From Bacteroidales bacterium UBA3743 (lineage in GTDB: Bacteria; Bacteroidota; Bacteroidia; Bacteroidales; Paludibacteraceae): a DNA stretch of 64,000 nt. How positions within the stretch are numbered: position 1 is the stretch's first letter; every line of letters begins with the position of its first letter. The position numbers were made by a program, and so were the translations under genes. The stretch is from the NCBI GenBank assembly GCA_002371265.1, contig DFGT01000032.1, positions 83,878 through 147,877 of the forward strand. Reading direction: 5' to 3'. The notes under the pieces were generated by a model, which did not search any database, was not told where the DNA came from, and worked only from the letters and a program-made list of their open reading frames with translations. Shown piece after piece: positions 24,671-33,963 of the stretch.

Positions 24671-27364
24671 TTAGAACAATGTCAACTGACCATTTTCATC
24701 AGTCGGCAAGTTTGAATTATCTTCATTATCATCGGAATCATCAGCCGAAGGTTCCGGCACCTCTTCCTCTGGTTCTGGCTCAGGGTCTGGCACTTTTGTA
24801 GGCTCAAGTTCGACGACCTCACCGACAACCCAAGATGGATGAATTCTCTTACCTTTTGCTTTTACTCCCTTCACAGCAATAAACTCATCCACTCCGAAAT
24901 CTATCTCCATTGGAGCGCGTTGCGAATCATTTCCTCCAAAAATCACCTTCAAATGAGGGTAGACGGTGGACGTGATAAGCAGAATTTTACTGTTAGGGTT
25001 GTCTCCAATGAACGATGTAGGCTTAGCAGTGACATCAAACACAAATCGTTTGATATATGCATACTTCTCGTTTGCGTCATACAAACATACCGTCCAAACT
25101 TTATCCGGATTCAATTTCTCAACAAACATCACATCCTCAGGGAAATGCAATGTGTCTTCAAATCCAGTCATATAGTATTCTCCGCTCTTTGTGACAACGA
25201 GGATTTTGTCTTCCGACATGAATTCTCCAAGATAAGTGCCGTGTGAATCGTAGTTGATACGAAGGATATCAGTGTCAAACCACACATTTCGGCCACCCAT
25301 TGTGCTGGAACCTCGCGACTTCATTGTGATCGACAGAATTTCATTCTTAGTCAGCATTTTTCCCAATGACGCACGGCCCTTGATTGCTATGTCGGCAAAA
25401 TTTCTGTCCATAGCAGCCACCTTCAGACGCAATTTCGGTTTCAGTTTGACGTGGATCACCTCAGCCTCCGCATTCTTGTTTGCTGAGAAATAAAGTATCT
25501 TTGATCCCGTCTCACCTTGGGTGATATCATAATCTTTGTCACGAGTGACGCCGGTGATAGAGAATCGTTTCATATAAGTCGGTCCAAGTTTTCCATTTCT
25601 GTAGACAACGTTGTAGACCATACGTTTGTCGTTTTTCTTGAACACATTGACATAGAGTATATTCTTGCCGACATACTCCTTCGGCTTCACCTTGATGATT
25701 TTGTATTTGCCATCCTTAAAGATGACAAGCACATCGTCGATTTCCGAACATGGGCATACATATTCCGCCTCGCCTTTCTTCAATCCAAAACCTACGAAGC
25801 CTTCATCTCTGTTGACATACAGTTTCTCGTTTGCCTCCACAACCTTCGCCGCTGCCACAGTGTCGAACACTCGGATCTCTGTCTTACGAGGGTGATCAGC
25901 GCCATATTTCTCCTTAAGCATAGCAAACCAGTTGATTGTGTATTCCACAAGATTCTTTAGATTGTTGTCAATCTTGGCAATCTGGTCTTTGATCTCAAAA
26001 ATAATTTTATCAGCATCGTCGGAACTGAACTTCAGGATTCTGCGCATCTTGATCTCCATCAGTCTCAAGATATCCTCACGTGTCACCTCACGCACGAAAT
26101 CAGCCACAAATGGATTCAGACGTTTGTCGACATGAGCCACAGCAGCATCCATATCTTTCGCATTTTCAAAATCCTTATCCTTATAGATACGGTTTTCGAT
26201 GAAAATCTTTTCCAGCGAGCAGAAATGAAGTTTCTCCAACAATTCTCCTCTTTCGTACTCCAATTCCTTACGAAGCAAATCCTTCGTATGATCGGCAGAG
26301 AACTTAAGCAGTTCGGAAACGTTTGTGAATATTGGTTTTTTATCCTTGATGACGCTGCAATATGGCGAGATTCTCTTCTCACAAATATTCAAAGCATACA
26401 AAGCATCGATCATCTTGTCGGAGCTGGTCTTGTCAGACAGATGGAGAATAATCTTCACCTCTGAAGACGTCTCGTCTACAATATTCTTGATGCTGATTTT
26501 TCCCTTTTCATTTGCTGCGATGATCTTCTCCTTCAGCTCTTCCGTCTTCATTCCATACGGAAGGTCTGTGATCACCAAAGTCTTATTATCAAGTTTGCTG
26601 ATATGGCTTCTCACACGAAGCACACCGCCTCGCTCTCCATCATTATACCTCTGCACATCACACATACCTCCAGTTGGGAAATCTGGATACAAAGTGAATT
26701 CCTCTCCCTTTAGGTAAGCGATTGCTGCATCCAAAATCTCGTTGAAATTGTGTGGCATAATCTCCGTCTTCAACGTGACTGCGATACCTGTTGCACCTTG
26801 TGCCAAGAGTAGAGGGAATTTGACAGGCAAGGTTATAGGTTCGTTCTTTCTTCCGTCGTAAGACTTTTTCCATTCTGTGATCTGCGGACAGAACACCACA
26901 TCAAGAGCAAATTTCGACAGACGGGCCTCAATGTAACGTGGAGCAGCGGCATCGTCTCCAGTAAGTATATTACCCCAGTTTCCCTGAGCATCAATAAGAA
27001 GATCTTTCTGACCCAGTTCGACAAGAGCGCCATAGATAGACGCGTCACCATGAGGGTGATACTGCATAGCCTGACCCACAATGTTAGCCACCTTATTGTA
27101 ACGGCCATCATGAATAGTCTTCATAGTATGCATGATGCGTCGCTGCACAGGCTTGAATCCATCTTCTATATATGGGATAGCACGATCGGTGATCACATAC
27201 GAGGCATAATCCAAAAACCATTGCTGATACATACCGCCAAGATGCAGACGAGCATCCTCACTGTTCATATCAGTCACCACATAGCTGGAATGGCCGAGAT
27301 TCTCGTCGTCATTCATCGATTCTAGGTCGTCTATGTTTTCGTCTTCTCTACTCATACAATACAA
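24671..27364 (-). CDS. parC: DNA topoisomerase IV subunit A
   Basis: 897 aa. The breakage-reunion domain is intact with GDASIYGALV at 106-114 and the catalytic Tyr144 in APRYIEARLS. The C-terminal beta-pinwheel region lacks a clear GyrA box and the tail is acidic, ending DENGQLTLF. These features favour ParC over GyrA. The enzyme decatenates chromosomes with ParE, which is not in the window. Two starts are possible (27364 or 27355). It heads the operon parC-tonB-like-radA. Confidence 0.9.
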   Translation of the reverse strand: MYCMSREDENIDDLESMNDDENLGHSSYVVTDMNSEDARLHLGGMYQQWFLDYASYVITDRAIPYIEDGFKPVQRRIMHTMKTIHDGRYNKVANIVGQAMQYHPHGDASIYGALVELGQKDLLIDAQGNWGNILTGDDAAAPRYIEARLSKFALDVVFCPQITEWKKSYDGRKNEPITLPVKFPLLLAQGATGIAVTLKTEIMPHNFNEILDAAIAYLKGEEFTLYPDFPTGGMCDVQRYNDGERGGVLRVRSHISKLDNKTLVITDLPYGMKTEELKEKIIAANEKGKISIKNIVDETSSEVKIILHLSDKTSSDKMIDALYALNICEKRISPYCSVIKDKKPIFTNVSELLKFSADHTKDLLRKELEYERGELLEKLHFCSLEKIFIENRIYKDKDFENAKDMDAAVAHVDKRLNPFVADFVREVTREDILRLMEIKMRRILKFSSDDADKIIFEIKDQIAKIDNNLKNLVEYTINWFAMLKEKYGADHPRKTEIRVFDTVAAAKVVEANEKLYVNRDEGFVGFGLKKGEAEYVCPCSEIDDVLVIFKDGKYKIIKVKPKEYVGKNILYVNVFKKNDKRMVYNVVYRNGKLGPTYMKRFSITGVTRDKDYDITQGETGSKILYFSANKNAEAEVIHVKLKPKLRLKVAAMDRNFADIAIKGRASLGKMLTKNEILSITMKSRGSSTMGGRNVWFDTDILRINYDSHGTYLGEFMSEDKILVVTKSGEYYMTGFEDTLHFPEDVMFVEKLNPDKVWTVCLYDANEKYAYIKRFVFDVTAKPTSFIGDNPNSKILLITSTVYPHLKVIFGGNDSQRAPMEIDFGVDEFIAVKGVKAKGKRIHPSWVVGEVVELEPTKVPDPEPEPEEEVPEPSADDSDDNEDNSNLPTDENGQLTLF

Positions 27365-27384
27365 ATATTACATAAAATTGCCTC

Positions 27385-27392
27385 CAAATATA
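27385..27392 (-). promoter_or_regulatory. Candidate -7 box for the parC operon
   Basis: TATATTTG on the minus strand, about 20 nt upstream of the parC start. Confidence 0.55.
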
Positions 27393-27437
27393 CAAAAAAA
27401 TCGAGAATAGGGGAAGTGGATTTTCCATTTTATATTT

Positions 27438-27468
27438 TTGAATAAGCTTTAATCTTTTGGTAATTTTG
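27438..27468 (+). promoter_or_regulatory. Promoter of the MFS transporter gene
   Basis: TTG (27438-27440), 20-nt spacer, TAATTTTG (27461-27468): a complete Bacteroidota promoter. The leader to the ATG at 27504 is about 30 nt. Confidence 0.7.
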
Positions 27469-27503
27469 CAGTCGTTATATATGATTGGTTTGATTTAGAC
27501 AAT

Positions 27504-28682
27504 ATGAACGAAAGTGCAAAAAACTACAACAAAACTAAAATTGCCTGCTATCTCGGTTTTATCACTCAGGCTATCGTAGCCAATTTCACCCCACTTCTTT
27601 TCACTGCATTTCATCGTGAATACGGAATTCCATTAGCAAATTTAGCTTTGATACCAGCTGTATTCTACATCATCCAACTAATCACAGACTTTCTTTGTGC
27701 TAAATTCAAGAATATCGACTACCGCAGGAGCATCGTCATCTCTGAAATTGCGGCGGCGATCGGGCTCGTCGGATTGGCTTTTATACCGTCGCTATTCAGC
27801 AATCCAATGATAGGAATTCTCATCTGCGTCTGCATATATGCAGTTGGAAGCGGACTTATTGAAGTGTTGTGCAGCCCGATAATAGAGGCTTGTCCCTTCC
27901 CCAACAAAGAAAGCACAATGAGTCTGCTCCACTCCTTCTACTGTTGGGGAGCAGTCGGCGTAATTCTAGGTTCGACGCTTTTCTTCACATTCTTTGGAGT
28001 GGACAACTGGAAAATATTAGCCTGTGTATGGGCATTGATACCTCTCTACAACATTATCAATTTTACCACTTGTCCTATCGAACCTATTGTGGAGGATGCC
28101 GACGGAATGAACATGGGGCAGCTTCTTAAAACCCAAATGTTTTGGATATTCCTTCTTTTGATGGTTGCTGCCGGAGCATCAGAATGCACAATGGCACAGT
28201 GGGCATCGGCATTTGCGGAAGCGTCATTAGGAGTAGACAAAGCTGTTGGCGACTTGGCAGGACCATGTGGATTTGCATTTTGCATGGGGCTTGGCCGACT
28301 TTGGTATGGCAAGAAAGGTCAGAATCTCGACCTGACTTCCTACATGACCGGAGCAGGAATCCTATGTTTCGCCGCCTACCTGACAGCATCCCTATCCCCA
28401 ATTCCACATATTAGTTTGATTGGTTGCATGATCAACGGATTGGCGGTCGGAATCATGTGGCCAGGATCCATCAGCATCACATCGAAACGCATTCCAACGG
28501 GTGGCACTGCCATGTTTGCAATGCTTGCTTTAGCAGGAGACATGGGAGGAACGTTAGGGCCATCACTTGTTGGAATCTGTACAAAATCCAGTGAGAATAT
28601 ACAAAACGGTCTGCTTGCCGCATCCGTATTTCCAGTCATCTTAGTGGTTTGTCTTTTCAGAATCAGAAGATACGGGCGATAA
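27504..28682 (+). CDS. Major facilitator superfamily transporter
   Basis: 392 aa with about 12 hydrophobic segments and a short charged central loop near residue 195-205 (EPIVEDADGMNMGQLL). The general pattern (Asn-Phe-Thr-Pro in the first helix, GLGRLWYGKKG after helix 8) resembles sugar-type MFS carriers related to FucP. Substrate unknown. It stands alone, with its own promoter, divergent from the parC operon. Confidence 0.85.
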   Translation: MNESAKNYNKTKIACYLGFITQAIVANFTPLLFTAFHREYGIPLANLALIPAVFYIIQLITDFLCAKFKNIDYRRSIVISEIAAAIGLVGLAFIPSLFSNPMIGILICVCIYAVGSGLIEVLCSPIIEACPFPNKESTMSLLHSFYCWGAVGVILGSTLFFTFFGVDNWKILACVWALIPLYNIINFTTCPIEPIVEDADGMNMGQLLKTQMFWIFLLLMVAAGASECTMAQWASAFAEASLGVDKAVGDLAGPCGFAFCMGLGRLWYGKKGQNLDLTSYMTGAGILCFAAYLTASLSPIPHISLIGCMINGLAVGIMWPGSISITSKRIPTGGTAMFAMLALAGDMGGTLGPSLVGICTKSSENIQNGLLAASVFPVILVVCLFRIRRYGR

Positions 28683-28880
28683 GACAAGAGAATCATAAAA
28701 AAATTTGGCAAACAACCATTCGCCACTGCTGGATCTTTAATAGATCTTCTCGCATTGATTACTATTCGTTTTTCGTTGTGGTCTGCCTACAGCAACGACA
28801 AACCAAACAAAAATTATCAATCTATCATCTTGCGTTTGTCAATCCATAAATTGATAACCAGAAAACAGTAACCTGAAAAC
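28683..28880. other. Intergenic stretch between convergent MFS and PorP-type genes
   Basis: AT-rich spacer. No gene, tRNA or clear repeat is seen. Confidence 0.5.
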
Positions 28881-28912
28881 AAAAAAAAGTGGAGAATCTT
28901 TCGACCCTCCAC
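28881..28912 (-). terminator. Terminator of the ompA-porP operon
   Basis: GTGGAG pairs with CTCCAC, followed by T8 on the minus strand, 22 nt past the stop at 28934. Confidence 0.8.
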
Positions 28913-28933
28913 ATTATATCTGTCTAAAAAATC

Positions 28934-29878
28934 TTATTCCTCGTCCTCCAAGAATCTCTGATACTTGGCTTTCTTCTTTGGAATTCTGTAAGAAATCAAC
29001 ACTTCATGAGATTGTTTTGACAACTTAGCAACCTCACCCAAACCTAGATTGAATGCGTAGCCAAAGCGAAGACGATTTCTCTCCATACCAATAGTGAATG
29101 TCACCTCATTTGAGCTAAACCATGCGCCAGAACCTACATCTGGACGATATGTCACTCCACCCCAGATCATTCTGTTGAAGAATGCCTGAACATTAAGCTC
29201 CACCTTGCTGACCTTGTTTCTGTGCATGAGCACAAATGCCGGACAGATTGCCAAGAAATCAGATGGTGAAAGTGTAGCTCTTGTATACAAATAGAACTGA
29301 CGACCTGGAACTGAAGTTGTAACCTTCTCCTCATTGTTCAAGATATGGACGATTGACGCACCAAACATCAACTTAGGTGTAGCCAACTCCATACCGAAAT
29401 CCATATCTGGTCGGAACTTTTTTTCTGGATCAGCTGGAAATGATTCCAATCCGACCTCTTGCGGATCAATTAGTCTATGATCGCTCGGATCCCAAGAATG
29501 GTAAAGGAAACCAAACGAAAGACCCATTGAAAGCAACATACTCTCATTCAGATTGATATGATAAGCATATGCTGGTTTGCAAATAAATGTATGGTTAGCG
29601 ATACCCAAATCATCGTAACTCGCAGATAGACCGAAACCAGATCGTATCGACTCTATGTAATTGCTCACATTGAACACTCCATCTTTCGGAGAATCCTCAA
29701 AATCTGCCCACTGCCAACGACCGATCAAGAAGAAATCAACGTCATCGCTGTTTCCTGTCGCTGCAGGGTTGAAATTCAATCGAGAGAAGAACTGCTGAGA
29801 TAGCATCAAATCTCTTTGAGCGAATGCCGATATAGTGCTAAACAAGGCTACGCAAATTGCTAAAAATCTCGTTTTCAT
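28934..29878 (-). CDS. PorP/SprF family type IX secretion outer-membrane protein
   Basis: 314 aa. Signal peptide to about residue 20 (ISAFAQ), then the family hallmark QRDLMLSQQFFSRLNFNPAATG and alternating beta-strand segments of an outer-membrane barrel. PorP/SprF proteins are T9SS-associated and often pair with OmpA-type peptidoglycan-binding partners. The gene lies 23 bp downstream of such an OmpA protein, so the two are an operon. Whether this is the core PorP or one of the paralogues that dock specific substrates cannot be told. Confidence 0.9.
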   Translation of the reverse strand: MKTRFLAICVALFSTISAFAQRDLMLSQQFFSRLNFNPAATGNSDDVDFFLIGRWQWADFEDSPKDGVFNVSNYIESIRSGFGLSASYDDLGIANHTFICKPAYAYHINLNESMLLSMGLSFGFLYHSWDPSDHRLIDPQEVGLESFPADPEKKFRPDMDFGMELATPKLMFGASIVHILNNEEKVTTSVPGRQFYLYTRATLSPSDFLAICPAFVLMHRNKVSKVELNVQAFFNRMIWGGVTYRPDVGSGAWFSSNEVTFTIGMERNRLRFGYAFNLGLGEVAKLSKQSHEVLISYRIPKKKAKYQRFLEDEE

Positions 29879-29901
29879 AATATATTGTCCTCCTCTTTCT
29901 C

Positions 29902-31275
29902 TTATTCATTCAAAATCTTAATATCGGCACGACGGTTCTGCTCGTGCTCTGCCTCAGACTGTGCGTTTGGAATCACAGGATCGTGGAATCCACGTCCGAC
30001 AGACACCAACTTGCTTGGATCCAATCCACGATTGATCAACATTCCCTTAATATAGTCGGCACGTTTCTGTGACAACTTGATGTTGTATGTGTCTGATCCA
30101 CGGGCATCGGTATGTCCGGAAATCTCAAAGATTGCTCCAGGGAACTCGTTCATCGCACTTACCAACTCATCCAACTGTGCCTCATACTCTGGTTTCATCG
30201 TTGCTACGTTGAAGTCGAAGAACATTAGCACCCAGTGGAAGCCCTTAGGCTCATCAATTGTAAAGTCTGGCACCAACTCTGGCTCTCTCGTCGCAACAAA
30301 TGGAGCTGGACGATAAATATCATCACTTCCCTTACCTCCTGTTCTGTTTGACATGAACAAACAGATTTTTGGAGATCCGATTATGTTGTAATCGTTTGAA
30401 CTTGAGTTGAATACTGAATCCAAATGAACCGGAGTATCCCAAATTTCAAGTTCTTCTTTATTAACCTGACCTGTAGTCGTATCTGTTGACTCACGAGTGA
30501 TTGTCTTCAATCGAGACACATAGATGTCCAAACCGCCATATCCACCTCCACGGTTGGATGCGAAATATAGCAATGTGTCATTATAACACCAAGCATAGTC
30601 ATCACGCGCGTTTGAATTCATCGGAATAATACTATCACTGGCATTCTCTGGCATCTTCCAACGTGTGTTGTCCGTCGCCTTACCTCTATCTATATACCAG
30701 ATATCACGTCCACCAAAACTTTTCTTTGGGAAATCAGCAGAGAAATATATTCTGTCTCCACCCTTTGCGATTGTTGGATTGAAAAATCCTGATATTCTAT
30801 TGTATCGGTATGTCCAACCTGCTGTCACAGTAGAACTACCTTTGATTGCCTTTCTTACTTTATTCAAACCCTGAATTTCAAGCTTCACTGGCTCTGTATA
30901 CGATCCACCCATCCACTTCGCCTCATACAAATCCGAATTTCCTACCTCATCCGTCTTTGCAAAATATATCGTACGACGCTTCTGATCGTATGCAAATGTT
31001 CCTTCAATTCCAAGATCCTGCAACTCTGGGCATGGTTCGATATCCACCAATTCATAGGTGTCTCCTATTCTTGCCATATAAGCACTGTCTCCCTTGAAGA
31101 ACACAACCTTACCATCTTTATATAATGACATCGGACGCTCCTGCATCTTAGAGCTGGCCTGAGAAGACGAGAATTCGTATCCTTCCACGAATTCCTCATG
31201 CACAGCATGCGAAGGAACCGCAAATCCTACCGCTGCAATCAGAGCCAAAACTATTTTCTTACTATTCGCAAACAT
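29902..31275 (-). CDS. PD40-repeat and OmpA-domain outer-membrane protein, PorP partner
   Basis: 457 aa. Signal peptide to about 24 (VPSHA). The middle contains PD40-like propeller strands (RIYFSADFPKKSFGGRDIWYID, LLYFASNRGGGYGGLDIYVS). The C-terminal OmpA-like domain binds peptidoglycan (EISGHTDARGSDTYNIKLSQKRADYI and NRRADIKIL). This resembles the partner proteins of PorP/SprF. Compared with the 661-aa PorE-type protein at 36139-38124 it lacks the TPR part. Confidence 0.88.
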   Translation of the reverse strand: MFANSKKIVLALIAAVGFAVPSHAVHEEFVEGYEFSSSQASSKMQERPMSLYKDGKVVFFKGDSAYMARIGDTYELVDIEPCPELQDLGIEGTFAYDQKRRTIYFAKTDEVGNSDLYEAKWMGGSYTEPVKLEIQGLNKVRKAIKGSSTVTAGWTYRYNRISGFFNPTIAKGGDRIYFSADFPKKSFGGRDIWYIDRGKATDNTRWKMPENASDSIIPMNSNARDDYAWCYNDTLLYFASNRGGGYGGLDIYVSRLKTITRESTDTTTGQVNKEELEIWDTPVHLDSVFNSSSNDYNIIGSPKICLFMSNRTGGKGSDDIYRPAPFVATREPELVPDFTIDEPKGFHWVLMFFDFNVATMKPEYEAQLDELVSAMNEFPGAIFEISGHTDARGSDTYNIKLSQKRADYIKGMLINRGLDPSKLVSVGRGFHDPVIPNAQSEAEHEQNRRADIKILNE

Positions 31276-31482
31276 AGATATATAAGTCTATACTATAATA
31301 ATATTATCCTTTCTTTCGTGACTTACGCCACTTTAACAATTTGCAAAGTAAGTTATAATTTTTAAAAATCAACAATATTTCGATAGCATTTATTAACAAT
31401 AATTAAAAAAAATGCTAATAAACATTTATTGGAATATTACATTACTTTAAGTGTTCACTTATTCAACCAAAAAAACAGAACA

Positions 31483-31517
31483 AAAAAAAGAGATACCTGA
31501 TTGCTCAAATATCTCTA
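31483..31517 (-). terminator. Orphan intrinsic terminator upstream of the ompA-porP operon
   Basis: AGAGATA pairs with TATCTCT (14-nt loop), then T8 on the minus strand. No minus-strand gene precedes it, so it ends either a small RNA or an early-terminated leader. An 18-codon frame (31543-31599 on the minus strand, starting MTDSFCSL) lies upstream of it. The remaining 31276-31804 gap is very AT-rich; I see no other gene there. Confidence 0.55.
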
Positions 31518-31776
31518 TTTTACTACACATTTAATGTAGCACAAAAGGATTTAATATTAGGACTAAACTACAAAATGAATCCGTCATCTCGACGTACACT
31601 ATATACATATCAAAAACCGTGCCAACATTGTATGTTTAACATGCCATTTTTATAAAAATTTTCAAAAATGTTATTATTTTACTATAAATCAGCAAAATAA
31701 AATCATAATTTTATTCTCACTAAAATTGGAGTTCTTTCGTTTTCCACTGAGACATCCAATTTTTTTAGATTTTGCC

Positions 31777-31784
31777 TACCTTTG
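31777..31784 (+). promoter_or_regulatory. -7 box of the YjbR-family gene
   Basis: TACCTTTG matches TAnnTTTG. A TTG at 31772 that extends the frame lies upstream of the box, so translation starts at the ATG at 31805. Confidence 0.6.
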
Positions 31785-31804
31785 CACCAATAAAATTCCA
31801 AACT

Positions 31805-32158
31805 ATGACTATAGAAGACGCTCGTATCTACTGTTTAAGCAAGCCTCATGCCACTGAGGATATGCCATTTGGCGACGATTATGTGGCATTCAGAGTCGGT
31901 GGTAAAATTTTCGCAGGGCTGCCATTGGAGAAGCCCAACCTACTCGTTCTGAAATGTGATCCTGAGATGTTTGATGAAATGGTGGCACAATACTCAGCCA
32001 TCGAGCAGGCATGGCATTGGCATAAACGTCTGTGGATGCAGATCCATCTCGACGACGCTGAAATCTCCTCTGAACTGGTCAAATATCTCACTGACCAAGC
32101 TTACCAATTGGTGTATAATAAGTTGACAAAGAAGGAGAAAGCGGAGTTGGAATTATAA
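31805..32158 (+). CDS. MmcQ/YjbR family protein
   Basis: 117 aa. It has the compact YjbR double-wing fold pattern: ARIYCLSKPHATEDMPFGDDYVAFRVGGKIFAGL, then KCDPEMFDEMV, then HWHKRLWMQIHLD and a C-terminal helix pair (YLTDQAYQLVYNKLTKKEK). Proteins of the family are small cytosolic proteins proposed to bind DNA, without proven function. It is a single gene. Confidence 0.9.
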   Translation: MTIEDARIYCLSKPHATEDMPFGDDYVAFRVGGKIFAGLPLEKPNLLVLKCDPEMFDEMVAQYSAIEQAWHWHKRLWMQIHLDDAEISSELVKYLTDQAYQLVYNKLTKKEKAELEL

Positions 32159-32406
32159 CTGTTGTCAGCAAATTCACATTCCGATATTAAATAAGGGTGT
32201 AACAACAATACCCCTCTTCTATCTACCGTGGTAACGGTTATCAGAACAGGCTATGGTTGGCAAGCGTCGAAGATGATTGGCTACCGTAGCCGATTATATT
32301 CCCTCATTTTTTCTCCGCTCGTGCTTACGTACTCGCGGAAATAGTGAGCCGCCCTTTGGAATCCTCATTTCCTGAACTCTGCCATCTGGAACATCTTATC
32401 AATATC

Positions 32407-33141
32407 TTACATCTTCAAATAAAACTCTCTCGTCAGTCTTATATATTCTTCCGTATATTGATGGCGGACATCAGTCTCAATGGTCAACTCCACGACATCT
32501 ACATTTTTAATTCTACATTCTTCATTTTTAATTCTCACAAACTCTCCCACCACTCTTTTGACTTCCGCACCAGGTTTAGGATAAACCAACGTCTTCTTCC
32601 TTAAAAATAATCCATATTCCGACGCGATTTTCTCAAACTTTTCATGCGCGTCCGTTGGCAAGATAATGGACAATGACCCGTCGTCGCTCAGCAACGTCGA
32701 CACGGATGACGCCAACTCTGAGAACGGAAGGCTGTCGGTGTGCCTCGCCAACGTACGGTTGGCTTTGGGGGCTTTCAGACTGTCTTCAAAATACGGTGGA
32801 TTGGTGATTATTTTGTCGAATGTCGACGGTGCTGTCTTCAAAAATTCCTGCAATGATTTGCCGACGATGGTGATTCTTCGGCTCCACTTTGATGCCTCAC
32901 AATTCTGCGTCGCCCCGCGCACTGCGTCTTCATCTATGTCAATTCCCACAATTTCTGCCACCGCATTTCTTTGTGCCGTCATAAGGCACAACAAACCTGT
33001 GCCACAACCGATGTCGAGCACTCTCCTGGCATTTTCCACCTCTGCCACAGCACCTAACGTCACACCATCCGTGCCTACTTTCATGGCGCACAACGACTGG
33101 TCTATTGCAAACTGTTTGAACTGAAATATATGGTTTGGCAT
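32407..33141 (-). CDS. trmN6: tRNA1(Val) (adenine-N6)-methyltransferase
   Basis: 244 aa. SAM-binding motif VLDIGCGTGLLCLM near residue 40 and the N6-adenine catalytic NPPY (ITNPPYFEDSLKAP) near 115. TrmN6/YfiC methylates A37 of tRNA-Val. About residues 202-211 (RIKNEECRIKN) are encoded by two copies of AGAATTAAAAATG (32511-32535), a type of AT-rich repeat otherwise seen between genes. It keeps the frame and lies in a surface-type region before the last strand. Confidence 0.88.
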   Translation of the reverse strand: MPNHIFQFKQFAIDQSLCAMKVGTDGVTLGAVAEVENARRVLDIGCGTGLLCLMTAQRNAVAEIVGIDIDEDAVRGATQNCEASKWSRRITIVGKSLQEFLKTAPSTFDKIITNPPYFEDSLKAPKANRTLARHTDSLPFSELASSVSTLLSDDGSLSIILPTDAHEKFEKIASEYGLFLRKKTLVYPKPGAEVKRVVGEFVRIKNEECRIKNVDVVELTIETDVRHQYTEEYIRLTREFYLKM

Positions 33142-33160
33142 GTTATGTAGTATAAAAAAT

Positions 33161-33185
33161 ATGGGCAGGGATTAACCCTGTCCAT
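33161..33185 (-). terminator. Terminator of the dnaN-exonuclease operon
   Basis: ATGGGCAGGG pairs with CCCTGTCCAT (10 bp, one G-U, ATTAA loop), followed by a T-rich run on the minus strand. It lies 6 nt past the exonuclease stop codon and resembles the GGGCAGG palindromes at 12 kb. Confidence 0.8.
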
Positions 33186-33190
33186 AAATA

Positions 33191-33952
33191 TTATAATTGA
33201 CCTAATTTTACAAGTGTCGCGCAACGTTTTGTGTCGAGGCTAAACTCACCTCGTTGAATCCAGCCATAGTAGCCGGGATCCGTCACAAAAACATCTCTAA
33301 GTTTTTTTCCCTTGTGTTTTCCAAAATTGACCACAACATTATCATTATCGTCGAAAATGAATCGTCCTTCAAAATCTACGACTCTCTTCTGCGTAGTGAA
33401 TTTTGAAAGCCACTTGATATCGTTCTCCAAATCCGGATACCTGTCGAGTTGAGCCTGAAGCACTTCATAAGTGGCTTTAGTGTCGGCCATAGCTCCATGC
33501 GCACCCACCAACTCCTGACCACAGTAAAATTTGTATGCTGCCGATAGTGTGCGAGCCTCCATCTTATGGAAAATTGTCTGCACATCCACCATATTATGCT
33601 TGCGGATATTCAAATCTATTTCACATCGCAACATCTCCTCCACCAACATCGGGACATCAAACTTGTTTGAATTGTAACCCGCAATATCACAACCCTGAAA
33701 ATCAGCGGCTATCTGCTTGGCAACATCCTTAAACTTTGGACAATCAGCGACATCCTCATCTTTAATGTGATGGATCGCTGACGACTTTGCTGGAATCGGC
33801 ATATCTGGATTGATACGGATGGTTTTCTGCTCCTCCATCCCATTTGGATGAATCTTCAAATATGAAATTTCAACGATTCTATCTTTTGCTATATCCAATC
33901 CCGTCGACTCCAAATCAAAGAAAATCAACGGTTTGGTTAAATTCAATTTCAT
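33191..33952 (-). CDS. DnaQ-like 3'-5' exonuclease (DEDDh)
   Basis: 253 aa from ATG 33952. Exo I is FFDLESTGL, Exo II is in GYNSNKFDVPML, and the Exo III His/Asp are in HGAMADTKATYEVLQAQL. A C-terminal extension (FNFGKHKGKKLRDVFVTDPGYYGWIQRGEF) is of a type found in Bacteroidota exonucleases. A longer start at 33994 would overlap dnaN by 31 bp; the shorter start leaves an 11-bp gap and keeps the whole domain. It could be the epsilon proofreading subunit or a stand-alone exonuclease. Confidence 0.88.
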   Translation of the reverse strand: MKLNLTKPLIFFDLESTGLDIAKDRIVEISYLKIHPNGMEEQKTIRINPDMPIPAKSSAIHHIKDEDVADCPKFKDVAKQIAADFQGCDIAGYNSNKFDVPMLVEEMLRCEIDLNIRKHNMVDVQTIFHKMEARTLSAAYKFYCGQELVGAHGAMADTKATYEVLQAQLDRYPDLENDIKWLSKFTTQKRVVDFEGRFIFDDNDNVVVNFGKHKGKKLRDVFVTDPGYYGWIQRGEFSLDTKRCATLVKLGQL

Positions 33953-33963
33953 GCGACGCAGGT

